From NCBI GenBank assembly GCA_031267335.1, contig JAIRZH010000119.1, positions 1-24,956 of the forward strand: DNA of 24,956 bases, in the 5' to 3' direction. The notes under the pieces are model-generated. The model was not told the DNA's origin. It ran no database searches and saw only the letters and a list, made by a program, of their open reading frames with translations. Shown one piece after another: positions 1-7,792 of this stretch. The stretch's first letter is position 1, and each line of letters starts with the position of its first letter. Made by a program: the position numbers and the translations under genes. Source of the stretch: Oscillospiraceae bacterium (GTDB lineage Bacteria > Bacillota > Clostridia > Oscillospirales > Acutalibacteraceae).

Positions 1-154
1 GCGAAAACATTTAAATTAAAACTAAACAAAAACACTAAAGTTAAAATAACCGAAATTAATTTTTTAATGAAATTGTCTTAATAACGATAGAATTAAACTT
101 CGTCAAAATATAAAGAATAAATTTCTTATGAAATTTGCATCTTTTTGAAAATTT

Positions 155-320
155 AACCACTTTCGTCTGAAGACGAAAGATTTGTTACCGCCTAAAGGCG
201 GCTAAATTACGTAAGGAAATAAACAAATTTAGATAAAGTAAAAATCAAAAAGAGCGAAAACGAGCTAAAGCTATCCGTCCGAAGACGGAGGAATTAAATT
301 TGGCACATGGAAATTAAAAA
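155..320 (-). repeat. Three-hairpin dispersed repeat, copy 1
   Basis: About 165 bp that recurs, inverted and nearly identical, at 10949-11118. It carries three short GC-rich hairpins in an otherwise AT-rich context: 160-179 (8-bp stem, 4-nt loop), 188-201 (CCGCC/GGCGG) and 284-299 (TCCGTC/GACGGA). Read on the minus strand, the last hairpin closes with a C(UUCG)G tetraloop, a classic stable RNA loop, which is why the minus strand is given here. There is no open reading frame of note. It could be a structured RNA or a non-autonomous mobile repeat; the sequence alone does not decide. Confidence 0.7.
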
Positions 321-354
321 TCCTCGGAGCGAGTAATGTTTATTTTTTAGGGAT

Positions 355-399
355 AGGATCTAAAATACACGCAACCTTTAAAGGTATTAGACAGATCCT
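355..399. other. Inverted repeat downstream of tRNA-fMet
   Basis: AGGATCT (355-361) and AGATCCT (393-399) form a 7-bp inverted repeat that encloses a second perfect palindrome, ACCTTTAAAGGT (374-385). It lies 27 bp beyond the 3' end of the minus-strand tRNA gene, so it may end or process that transcript, but there is no clean T-tract and the role is a guess. Confidence 0.3.
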
Positions 400-425
400 A
401 AGAAATCATTTGAACACTAAAGTTT

Positions 426-501
<76 letters not shown>

Positions 502-1149
502 TTAATCCGGAAGACAATTTATAACAGCACTTTGTTAATCTACTATATTTAAAAATTAAAATCAAATGTTTTTTTAATTTTTTATTTTCATAATTACAAA
601 AAGTTTGATAAAATATTCATATGATATAGGCTCAAGTATATAGAATATAATTTAATAAATAAGCTAAAAATGTAATTTTTAAATAATTTTTGAATTTTTT
701 GCCTTTCTTCATTAATATTAAATATTTATACTTATATTAAAAATATTTTGTCTATCTATTTGCATAACCGCTCCACTAAAAAGTTTAATTTTTAAAGTCT
801 GTCTAAAATTTTTTAGTAGTGCGAATTTTATAATAAAATTTTTAAAATTTAAAGCGTGAGAAAAACAAGTAACTGGCGTTTTAACTAACAAGTAATACAA
901 AATTTTAAAAATTTTAATTAAACATGTACTGTTTCGGGAAATATTTAAATAGGCGCTCGGGCCTGATTTCACTATTCCTAAATTTATAATTATACCGCCA
1001 AGTGAACACTCCTAAATTTTTAATAAATTGCATACTTTTTGTAAAATTTTCGTAGTTTTAGAAATGTTTACTTGTAAATAAACAATTTTGTGTTATTATC
1101 AAATCTGGATATTTCATAGATTTTATTACTATGGAAGTTTTTATTTTTT
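502..1149. other. AT-rich spacer without a recognisable gene
   Basis: Between the tRNA and the ATP/ADP translocase there is no convincing coding sequence; the only open frame on the minus strand (718-972) is low-complexity and has no ribosome site. The segment 795-955 has loosely complementary ends (AGTCTGTCTAAAATTT near 796 and AAATATTTAAATAGGCGC ending at 956), like the short palindromic family at 6300 and 20873, so it may be a decayed copy of that element. Confidence 0.4.
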
Positions 1150-1168
1150 GGAGGTTACAGTTAACTTG
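1150..1168 (+). promoter_or_regulatory. GGAGG ribosome site setting a TTG start for the ATP/ADP translocase
   Basis: GGAGG at 1150-1154 is followed after 11 bases by an in-frame TTG (1166-1168). The open frame begins further up with another TTG at 1088, but that one has no ribosome site and the extra 26 residues are aromatic-rich and unlike the family. Starting at 1166 gives 497 residues, the usual length of Tlc proteins, and places the conserved IxWPI motif close to the N-terminus as expected. Confidence 0.7.
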
Positions 1169-2659
1169 AGTAAAGAAAATAGCGCTCCTGAGTTTAGTAA
1201 ACTTAGAGCAATTTTATGGCCGATTCATGGTTTTGAAATGAAAAAATTCTTGCCGATGAGTCTTTTGATGTTTTGTATTTTATTTGTTTATACAGCTGTA
1301 CGAGATCTTAAAGATACGTTTGTGCAAAAATATGCGACCCTTGGCGGCCCTGAGCTAATTTCATCGCTTAAACTATGGTTTGTTTTACCAACAGCGATTT
1401 TAGTTGTTATGATTTTTTCAGCAATTCTTGATAAATACGGAATGAATAAATCGTTTTATATAGTCGTTTCATTTTTTGCCTTGTTTTTTTTAACATTTGC
1501 TTTCGTTTTGTTTCCTAACGCTAACAGAATTCATTTGAGCATGGAAACAATGACACGTATGAGAGAAACTTGGCCGTCGTTTTTTTACTATATTATTCCG
1601 TGTTTGGGGAATTGGTCATATACACTTTTTTATATTTTAGCTGAAACATGGGGAAGTTTAGCGGTTAGTTCTTTGTTTTGGTATTTTTCTAATCAAATTA
1701 CCAAACGAGATGAAACAAAAAGATTTTATGCACTTTATTCATTTATTGGGAATATAGGTGTTTTGCTTTCCGGTGGATATCTTTATTCTGTGGCACATGT
1801 GCAAGGCGCGGCTTTTGATAAAAACGTTAAAATTTTAGTTTGTTTAAGTACTGTATTTTGTGGCGCAACTATGCTTATGTATTATTACATTAATAAGGTT
1901 GTTCTTTCCGACCCTAAACTTTATGATCCAAGCCAAATAAAAACGAAAAAGAAAAAAACTAAAGTTGGGTTTTTGGAAGGTTTACGTGTAATTTTTACAA
2001 TGCCATATGTATTTTTGATTTTTATGTTGCCAACGTGTTATGGAATTAGCATGAATTTATATGAAGGTATTTTAAAAGCGCAAATATCAGAATCTTTTAA
2101 ATCTCCAAGCGATTTATCTAGAATGATGGGAATTTTATCGATGATAACGGCGATTTCAACTATAGTTTTAACTATTGTTAGCGCGAATATTCTTAGAAAA
2201 ACAAGTTGGACTTTCAGCGCTTTATTTACCCCTATAAGTCTGGGAGTTTTAGGACTTTTATTCTTTATATTAATGTCATATAAAGTTTCTGGAGGCAATA
2301 ATTTATTTGGTTTTTCTATTCCAATAACGGCAGTTTGGGTAGGCCTTATCATAGATGCCGTTGGAAAAGGTATAAAATATTGTTTGTTCGATGCTACCAA
2401 AAGTATGGCTTATAGGCCTTTAGATTCCGATACTCAAGCCCAAGGCCAAGGAGCAGTCGAAATCGTAGGTGGAAGAGGCGGTAAAGGCCTTGGTGCTTTA
2501 ATAGCCTATTTTATTCTTAATGTAATTTCAGCTGGAAGCACTTTACTTTCGCATACTTATACATTTTTTATCATCTTTTTATTAACAGTTCTTGCTTGGA
2601 TATTCTCTGTGATTAAGCTTGGCAAATTTTATGAACAAAAAATGATTAAACCAGAATAA
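1166..2659 (+). CDS. tlc: ATP/ADP translocase (Tlc/NTT family)
   Basis: A polytopic inner-membrane nucleotide transporter of the Tlc family, which in rickettsiae and chlamydiae exchanges bacterial ADP for host ATP. The protein is hydrophobic throughout with roughly 12 membrane spans and 497 residues from the TTG start, matching rickettsial Tlc. Family motifs are clear: ILWPI with FEMKKFLPM at the N-terminus, WGSLAVSSLFW and NQITKRDETKRFYALYS in the middle, DPKLYDPS after the sixth span, and LFDATKSMAYRPLD with a downstream GxGAVEIVGGRGGK. A lysine-rich cytoplasmic loop (KTKKKKTK) separates the two halves. All motifs seem intact, so it is probably functional. The true substrate (ATP/ADP exchange or other nucleotides) cannot be read from sequence alone because paralogs differ. 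It is transcribed alone on plus; a palindromic element follows it at 2722. Finding this gene beside Firmicutes-type genes implies an energy-parasitic or symbiotic intracellular life. Confidence 0.95.
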   Translation: MSKENSAPEFSKLRAILWPIHGFEMKKFLPMSLLMFCILFVYTAVRDLKDTFVQKYATLGGPELISSLKLWFVLPTAILVVMIFSAILDKYGMNKSFYIVVSFFALFFLTFAFVLFPNANRIHLSMETMTRMRETWPSFFYYIIPCLGNWSYTLFYILAETWGSLAVSSLFWYFSNQITKRDETKRFYALYSFIGNIGVLLSGGYLYSVAHVQGAAFDKNVKILVCLSTVFCGATMLMYYYINKVVLSDPKLYDPSQIKTKKKKTKVGFLEGLRVIFTMPYVFLIFMLPTCYGISMNLYEGILKAQISESFKSPSDLSRMMGILSMITAISTIVLTIVSANILRKTSWTFSALFTPISLGVLGLLFFILMSYKVSGGNNLFGFSIPITAVWVGLIIDAVGKGIKYCLFDATKSMAYRPLDSDTQAQGQGAVEIVGGRGGKGLGALIAYFILNVISAGSTLLSHTYTFFIIFLLTVLAWIFSVIKLGKFYEQKMIKPE

Positions 2660-2721
2660 TTTTAAAAATTATTTGTGTTATAATAAAACTTTTTAAAAAG
2701 TAAGAATCTATTTTCATTAAG

Positions 2722-2856
2722 AACTTGTTCTCGCCAAACTTGGAAACGCAACTTTTAGTATTTTTGACATCTGACGTCAGCTAAGCATCCCGAAAGCACT
2801 AAAATATGTTCAAAAATTACCTAAAAATTTGTATTTTGGTTTGATGAGAACAAGTT
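2722..2856. mobile_element. Foldback element, family B copy 1
   Basis: The ends AACTTGTTCTC (2722-2732) and GAGAACAAGTT (2846-2856) are exact inverted repeats, and the right arm continues with TTTGGTTTGATGAGAACAA, which also bounds the copy at 10772-10933. A central CTGACGTCAG palindrome lies near the middle. It has no coding capacity. The left arm is more eroded than in copy 2. This is the main content of the 2660-3006 spacer. Confidence 0.7.
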
Positions 2857-3006
2857 TTAATTTAAAATACAATATTCTAAAAATTCGAAGATTATATTTA
2901 AAATAAAAATAGTTTTGTTAAATCATAAAAAACCAAGATCTTTTTAATAAAAATTTAGATTTTGTAATTTATTTATAAATTTTTAGTTATTTTAAGGAGT
3001 TCAAAT

Positions 3007-3641
3007 ATGTTTATATCAGTCGCAAGAAAAACTAATAAAAGTTTTTCAAAAATTTTTGCAATGAGTTTAGTTTTAATAGTGCTAATTCTACAGTTTTTCT
3101 ACATTGCAGGTTGTACAGCAATGGAATTTAGAAAAAAATTAAGCCCTGATGAACAAGAAAAAAAATTTATGAATGTTTGGCAAGATTTAACTAGTGGTAA
3201 AAAATCAGAGTTATCGATATTAGAAAAAGAATTAATAGAAGAAGTTTCTGCGAATGCATTATATGAAAATTTAAATATTTTAATTATTTATTTATCTAAA
3301 GTCATAAAATTTTAGATCAGAAACATATTGCCCTATTTCTATGATTAACTTTGAAGAATGTATTTTTGAAAAATCTCTTGAAGACCCTCTTTTTGATCAT
3401 GGAGAAGAACATTTTTTCATTTTATCAAATGTATTTTTTTCTGTTTGGTTAAGAGAGAGTTTGATGACGATGATAATTTAAAATTCGTTGAAAAATTATT
3501 TTTTTCAAAAATACAGATACGTGCCAAGAAAAAATTTATAAATTTGGTTTAAAAAGAACATTTTTTAAAATAGAAATTAATGCTTTAACAGAATTAGAAG
3601 AGTGTCTTGAAGGCGCACTTTCTACGAATAAGAACATTTAA
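3007..3641 (+). pseudogene. Decaying lipoprotein gene (frameshifted)
   Basis: The first 102 codons (3007-3315) are intact and well initiated: AAGGAG sits 7 bases before the ATG. The product starts with a basic stretch, a hydrophobic segment and the lipobox-like IAGC at about residues 33-36, so it would be a lipid-anchored secreted protein. After the stop at 3313-3315 protein-like sequence continues in other frames: 3314-3480 reads ETYCPISMINFEEC and onward to a stop, then FDDDDNLKFVEKLFF in another frame, then TDTCQEKIYKFGLKRTFFKIE up to a stop at 3639-3641. Rejoining them would give one acidic protein of roughly 210 residues. At least three frame changes therefore separate the pieces, which points to recent decay. 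The family is not recognised. The alternative is a short functional 102-residue lipoprotein followed by chance open frames. Confidence 0.55.
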
Positions 3642-3685
3642 AACAAAGAACGTAAAACTATAAATTTATAGCATAACTGAATTTT

Positions 3686-3784
3686 ATGAAAAGTAACTCC
3701 GGAATATATAAAAAACTCAAAGTATCTTTGAATAAAAACGAAGTATTTCAGAGGGTTAAAAAGAAATCTATTAACGATAAATGA
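3686..3784 (+). CDS. Possible 32-residue basic peptide
   Basis: A short ATG frame encodes a basic peptide starting MKSNSGIYKKLKV and ending SINDK, just ahead of the dCMP deaminase gene. There is no good ribosome site (ACTGAATTTT precedes the ATG), so it may be another piece of the decayed gene upstream or pure chance. Nothing in it identifies a family. Confidence 0.15.
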   Translation: MKSNSGIYKKLKVSLNKNEVFQRVKKKSINDK

Positions 3785-3800
3785 GTTTAAAATTTAAAAA

Positions 3801-4304
3801 ATGTTTAATAAAGAAATTAATAGCCGTAGGGACAAATTTAATTATTATTTAGATGTCGCAGAGACAGTTTTAAAACGTGGCACTTGCTTGCGGCGAAATT
3901 TTGGAGCTGTAATAGTTAAAAATGATCAAATTATTTCTTCTGGTTATACAGGTGCTCCAAGAGGACGAACAAATTGTTTGGATCTCGGAAAATGTCTTAG
4001 AGATAAACTGAATATCGCGCGCGGGGAAAGATATGAACTTTGCCGTTCGGTTCATGCCGAAGCAAATGCTATAATTCACGCATCGCGCGCAAGTATGCTT
4101 GATTCCTTTATTTATCTTGTTGGAATCGAAAAAATCACCGGAAAATATGTCGAAAATACTGCGCCTTGCGCAATGTGCGAACGTTTAATAATTAATTCAG
4201 GAATATTACAAGTTATTGTGCGGAAAAATATAGAAGAATTCTTGGCGATCAAAGTTAACAAATGGCTTGAAGACGATGAACTTTTGTTAAAAATTAAGGA
4301 ATAA
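3801..4304 (+). CDS. Deoxycytidylate (dCMP) deaminase, ComEB-like
   Basis: A zinc-dependent cytidine/deoxycytidylate deaminase of 167 residues that would convert dCMP to dUMP, feeding thymidylate synthesis. The catalytic signature is complete: HAEANAI with His85 and the proton-shuttling Glu87, and PCAMC with zinc ligands Cys123 and Cys126. The dCMP-type zinc-rich insert region (SGYTGAPRGRTNC, residues 47-59, and ELCRSVHAE) is also present, which favours dCMP over tRNA or free cytidine substrates. No clear ribosome site precedes the ATG; the next Met is too far in to be the start. It is followed at once by the AAA ATPase frame, whose coding sequence opens at or just after this gene's stop, so the two are probably co-transcribed although no functional link is known. 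Confidence 0.9.
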   Translation: MFNKEINSRRDKFNYYLDVAETVLKRGTCLRRNFGAVIVKNDQIISSGYTGAPRGRTNCLDLGKCLRDKLNIARGERYELCRSVHAEANAIIHASRASMLDSFIYLVGIEKITGKYVENTAPCAMCERLIINSGILQVIVRKNIEEFLAIKVNKWLEDDELLLKIKE

Positions 4305-4312
4305 ACAATACG
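4296..4312 (+). promoter_or_regulatory. AAGGA ribosome site with no ATG, candidate ACG start
   Basis: AAGGA at 4296-4300, overlapping the end of the deaminase gene, is the only plausible ribosome site for the open frame that becomes the AAA ATPase. The in-frame codons that follow are ATA (4301), AAC, AAT and ACG (4310). ACG lies 9 bases after AAGGA and is one transition from ATG. Either a non-standard start is used, or an ATG has been lost and translation starts at an inner codon such as ATG 4640. Confidence 0.4.
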
Positions 4313-6226
4313 GAAGAAAAATATAAAAAATATCTTAACAAAATTTTTAAAATTACTAACGAATTAATCCAAGATTCTCAAACACAAATCGATATACAAC
4401 CGGTTCAAAAATTCGAAAAAATTGTTTATGATCTTAAATTAAACAGTATAAAAGAAAACAATTTTTATGCAATCGAGTATGTAAGAAATATTTACAATCT
4501 TGATAATATTGAATGGCTTTGCTTAATAATCGCAATTATAAAGGAAATCGAAAAAAAAGAAGATTTAGATCCGATTAATTTAGCATTAAAAATTTATTTT
4601 GAAGACAATTACGATAAGCATAAAGAACTTGAAAATAAAATGATTTCTTTATGTTTTGATAAAAAAGATAACGAATTTAATATCGATAACCGTTTGTTAA
4701 ACTTTATTATGAGCAATGCGAATTCTGGGCCCGAAATAAAAGACATAAAAGTATTTTTCCCAAATACAGATGTTATTAAAACCGAAAGAGAAAAAGAAGC
4801 ACAAAAAATTTCAAAAATTTGCAAAAGCGAAGATAAACATTATTTTTTTATAAAAAGTGAAAAAGGTTTTGGGAAAAAAACTTTAATAGCGCGTGCCGCA
4901 CAAATTGCTAATTCGAGTCTTACGATCATTGATTTGAATAAATGTAACGATTCGGAAATAAATTTTTTTAAAATTATAACCGCTGTTTTTCGAGAAACTC
5001 TTTTAGTGAAAGGTTTTTTATGTTTTGATAATTTTGATTTAATTCAAAAAAATTCAAATACACGTCGCGAATTTATTCTTAATAATGCTAAAAATTTTAC
5101 AACAAATGTGTTTTTTCTTTCTCAAAGCAATATTGAATTTGAATTTGAAGATAAAAATATATTTTTTCTAAATTTAAATTTAGAAAAGCTCAAACCAAAC
5201 CAGATTGCTAATGTTTGGAAGGATTCACTTAAAAAAATAAAAGCAGATAAAATTATAAATGTTTTAGAATTAGCTAATATTTTTGAATTCTCCCCAAAAC
5301 GAATCCAAAAAACTGTTAAAAATTTAGCCGGTATGAAAGTTTGGGGCAAAAAAATCACCCGTGATGAGATTTTCGATGCTGCACATTTAACTTCTGAAGC
5401 TAATTTTGATGGTAAAGCAATAAAGATTAAATTATGCCATAATTGGGATGATTTGATTTTGCCAGACGAAGAAAAGCGAATGCTTAAAAATGCGTGTTTA
5501 CGGCAAAAATTTAAAAATGTTGTTTTTGAAAAATGGAATATGAAGACTCGTGTTTCGTATGGCCAAGGTTTAAGTATGCTTTTTTCAGGGCCTTCGGGGA
5601 CTGGTAAAACTATGGCCTCTGGAATTGTAGCAAAAGAACTTGGTTTAGAACTTTATAGAGCAGATATTTCGCGTTTAATTTCTAAGTATATTGGTGAAAC
5701 TGAAAAAAATTTAAGCTTAGTTTTTGATGAAGCGAAAAAATGTAACATGGTTTTACTTTTCGATGAAACCGATGCTTTGTTTTCTAAGCGCACAGCGGTA
5801 AAAGATTCGCACGATCGAGGCGCAAATATTGAAATTTCTTATTTATTACAAAAAATAGAAGAATTTGATGGAGTTTGTGTAATGACTACTAATTTTTTAG
5901 AAAATATTGATAAAGCATTTTTCCGGCGAATAACTTATATTATAAATTTTTCATTGCCAAACCGAAGTGAAAGAAAAAAAATATGGCATAGCATGTTCAA
6001 AGGCCCAATTCCTATTGAAAAAAATATAGATTTTGATTTTTTATCAAAGTTTGAAATTTCCGGAGGAACCATAAAAAACACAGCAATTTCTGCCGCCTTT
6101 TTTGCCGCCCAGCAAAACAAAAAAATTGAAACAAAAGATTTAATAAAATCACTAATATATGAATTTAAAAAACTCGGCCATACAATAATTAAAAGTGATT
6201 TTAATGAATACTCCTACTTAACTTAG
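4310..6226 (+). CDS. AAA+ ATPase of the contractile-injection-associated type
   Basis: A large ATPase whose C-terminal AAA+ domain is complete: Walker A GPSGTGKT at 5588-5611, Walker B LLFDETDALF with acidic pair at 5762-5767, sensor-1 Asn in MTTNF, and a double-Arg finger in AFFRRITY. The stretch KDSHDRGANIEISYLLQ closely resembles ATPases encoded with extracellular contractile injection systems and type VI subtype iv loci (the Pvc15-like group), as I know that family. A second, degenerate P-loop region (KGFGKKT, then LCFDNFDLI) comes about 250 residues earlier. The first ATG is at 4640, but the same frame is open without a stop from 4298 and reads as ordinary protein (for example FYAIEYVRNIYNLDNIEW), giving about 638 residues from 4310. 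No sheath, tube or baseplate gene lies in the window, so the system it serves is unknown. The start is uncertain; the ATPase call is firm. Confidence 0.85.
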   Translation, partial: TEEKYKKYLNKIFKITNELIQDSQTQIDIQPVQKFEKIVYDLKLNSIKENNFYAIEYVRNIYNLDNIEWLCLIIAIIKEIEKKEDLDPINLALKIYFEDNYDKHKELENKMISLCFDKKDNEFNIDNRLLNFIMSNANSGPEIKDIKVFFPNTDVIKTEREKEAQKISKICKSEDKHYFFIKSEKGFGKKTLIARAAQIANSSLTIIDLNKCNDSEINFFKIITAVFRETLLVKGFLCFDNFDLIQKNSNTRREFILNNAKNFTTNVFFLSQSNIEFEFEDKNIFFLNLNLEKLKPNQIANVWKDSLKKIKADKIINVLELANIFEFSPKRIQKTVKNLAGMKVWGKKITRDEIFDAAHLTSEANFDGKAIKIKLCHNWDDLILPDEEKRMLKNACLRQKFKNVVFEKWNMKTRVSYGQGLSMLFSGPSGTGKTMASGIVAKELGLELYRADISRLISKYIGETEKNLSLVFDEAKKCNMVLLFDETDALFSKRTAVKDSHDRGANIEISYLLQKIEEFDGVCVMTTNFLENIDKAFFRRITYIINFSLPNRSERKKIWHSMFKGPIPIEKNIDFDFLSKFEISGGTIKNTAISAAFFAAQQNKKIETKDLIKSLIYEFKKLGHTIIKSDFNEYSYLT

Positions 6227-6299
6227 AACTCGTTTTCGATAAGCTAAAAAAGATGCGAATTTTGACAATTTTTTAACATTTAAATCCACACACTGCTTA
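6227..6299. repeat. Solo end of a family-B-like element
   Basis: Right after the ATPase stop, AACTCGTTTTCGATAAGCTA and then GATGCGAATTTT match, on the same strand, the reverse complement of the right arm of the palindromic element at 11481-11641. Only one arm is present here, so this is a truncated remnant. It sits directly upstream of two further nested elements. Confidence 0.4.
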
Positions 6300-6378
6300 A
6301 AGCCTGTCTAATATCTCTTTAGCAACACATATTTAACTAAAATTTATAAAATTCTGTATTGCTTAGAAATATTAGGGC
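6300..6378. mobile_element. Short palindromic element, family C copy
   Basis: About 79 bp with imperfectly complementary arms: GCCTGTCTAATATCTC at 6302 and GAAATATTAGGGC ending at 6378. It resembles the element at 20873-20942 in both arms. Its right end abuts or overlaps family A copy 1 (TTAGGGCC), as if A had inserted at the TTA of C. Confidence 0.45.
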
Positions 6379-6534
6379 CTGTTCCCACTACTGTTTAACG
6401 ACCATATTTCGGTACTTTTTGATTTGTACTACGTTAAATTTTTTTTACAATACATTAGTATTGTAAAAAAATTTTCCTTATCCAAACCAAAAATTACTCG
6501 AAATTTTGTCATTTCAAATAGTGGGAACAGGCCC
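6375..6534 (+). mobile_element. Foldback (MITE-like) element, family A copy 1
   Basis: A 160-bp element bounded by perfect 16-bp inverted ends GGGCCTGTTCCCACTA and TAGTGGGAACAGGCCC, flanked by TA on both sides. The two arms stay alignable for almost 80 bp, so the whole element is one imperfect palindrome, with TACAATAC/GTATTGTA stem at the centre (about 6448-6471). It has no reading frame. Copies occur at 15427-15585, 21144-21306 and from 24837. The TA flanks fit a TA- or TNA-duplicating transposase (such as IS630 or IS5-group families); which one mobilised it cannot be told here. Confidence 0.88.
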
Positions 6535-6623
6535 TAGATAAGTTTTTAAGCTTGCTAAAAAAAATTAATTAAAACATTTTGCAAAAAAATAATAATTTTT
6601 GTGCATTTTATATTAAAAAATAT

Positions 6624-6652
6624 TTGACATTACGATTTTATTGAGGTATTGT
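6624..6652 (+). promoter_or_regulatory. Sigma-A promoter, upstream copy of a tandem pair
   Basis: TTGACA (6624-6629), 17 bases, then TATTGT (6647-6652). It lies in a 105-bp unit (about 6603-6703) repeated 151 bp downstream. Behind it are an ATGCTC/GAGCAT stem-loop (6659-6679) and AGAGGTG (6694-6700), but the following codons are ATG TGA, so this copy has a leader and ribosome site without a gene. Confidence 0.7.
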
Positions 6653-6774
6653 TACAATATGCTCATTTATTAAGAGCATAAATTTTTTAAAAAAGAGGTG
6701 ATGTGAATAGTATTAACGAGATAAAATAGTAATCGTCAAGTTTTAAATAATTGTATATTTTATATAAAAAATAT

Positions 6775-6803
6775 TTGACATTACGATTTTATTGAGGTAT
6801 TAT
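6775..6803 (+). promoter_or_regulatory. Sigma-A promoter, downstream copy, for the lysine-rich protein gene
   Basis: TTGACA (6775-6780), exactly 17 bases, then TATTAT (6798-6803): the best consensus promoter in the window. The leader has an ATGCT/AGCAT stem-loop just after the presumed start of transcription, and AGAGGTG at 6845-6851 ahead of ATG 6859. The unit is a near-identical duplicate of that at 6603-6703. Confidence 0.8.
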
Positions 6804-6858
6804 TACAATATGCTCATTTATTTAGAAGCATAAAATTTTATTCAAGAGGTGATGCCAA

Positions 6859-7737
6859 ATGGCACTGGATGGAGAAGCTAGAGAGGGATCTAAATCTGAA
6901 CGTAACATTGTTGATTTAATAGGTAGGGCAATCGAAGAAATGTTCGTGGTAAACGAAAATGAAGTAATTGCTACTAGAAAAAAACTGGTAAGTGCTTTGC
7001 AAGCGTACAAAAAAATCCGTGGAGGCAACAAAACTTTGCCTTATGGTAAATTAGTCGATGATACTATAATAGAATCAGGCAAAGCCGAAGATATTGCAAA
7101 ACTTAGAATACACACAAAGAAAGCTTTAAAAATTGCACCGCTTTTTCGCAATCAGGGTCGAAATGCTATAAGCCTTTTAGATAAACTTTATAGTTTTCCG
7201 GATTTTTTTGATAAAGAAAAACAAAAAAAAGCTGGCGAAAAAAGTGGCGAAGAAGATCAAGAAAATATTTCAAAATTAAAATTACCAATTGTTTTTCCAT
7301 TTAAAATGAAAGAATTAAAAGGAAATACTGAATCAAAAAATTTAACAGAAGTTTACAATAAACTTATAGAAAAAGCTAAGGAATTAAAAAAAGAATTAAG
7401 CCCTGCAAGATCAAAAACAGAACAAATTAGAACAGGATACGAAAGTTTCATATCAGAATTAAAAAAAATGCAAAGTGTTATCGAAAAATTTAGAAAAAAA
7501 GAATTAGAATCTAGTAAAAAATATTATTCAAAAGAAGAAGTAGAAAAAGCATATGAAGCTTCGAAAGAAAATAGTAAAGCAAATAGTTTACAAAAAAACG
7601 AAGAAGAATATTTTGAAAAACTTACCTTGGCATTTCACAAACTTTATTCAATAAAAAAAATAAAATCCATAGAAGAAGCCATTGCGACTATAAAAAGTAA
7701 ACCAAAAAAAGTAACGAAAATTCAACAATCACAATAA
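6859..7737 (+). CDS. Lysine-rich coiled-coil protein of unknown function
   Basis: A 292-residue hydrophilic protein that I do not recognise. There is no signal peptide or membrane span. The first 110 residues look globular (VDLIGRAIEEMFVV, then SALQAYKKIRGG and KALKIAPLFRNQGRNAISLLDKLYSF); a charged linker follows around residues 118-138 (KEKQKKAGEKSGEEDQEN); the rest is lysine- and glutamate-rich helix likely to form coiled coils (LIEKAKELKKEL, MQSVIEKFRKKELESSKK). The ATG at 6859 is fixed by AGAGGTG upstream and by a very strong promoter, so the gene is probably well expressed. It stands alone and ends at the convergent junction with the group II intron relic. A cytoplasmic or translocated structural protein is possible, but no function is claimed. 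Confidence 0.75.
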   Translation: MALDGEAREGSKSERNIVDLIGRAIEEMFVVNENEVIATRKKLVSALQAYKKIRGGNKTLPYGKLVDDTIIESGKAEDIAKLRIHTKKALKIAPLFRNQGRNAISLLDKLYSFPDFFDKEKQKKAGEKSGEEDQENISKLKLPIVFPFKMKELKGNTESKNLTEVYNKLIEKAKELKKELSPARSKTEQIRTGYESFISELKKMQSVIEKFRKKELESSKKYYSKEEVEKAYEASKENSKANSLQKNEEEYFEKLTLAFHKLYSIKKIKSIEEAIATIKSKPKKVTKIQQSQ

Positions 7738-7792
7738 TTTAATCTATTTTGCCGGCATTAAAAATTTTGTCATTATTTTTTAAAAATAAAGC

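Noticed and set aside
718..972. Minus-strand open frame of 84 codons
   Set aside because: Low-complexity AT-rich translation, no ribosome site, no domain, and it overlaps a likely palindromic element.
1088..1165. Upstream TTG start for the ATP/ADP translocase
   Set aside because: No ribosome site, and the added 26 residues are absent from the family; GGAGG with TTG at 1166 is the better start.
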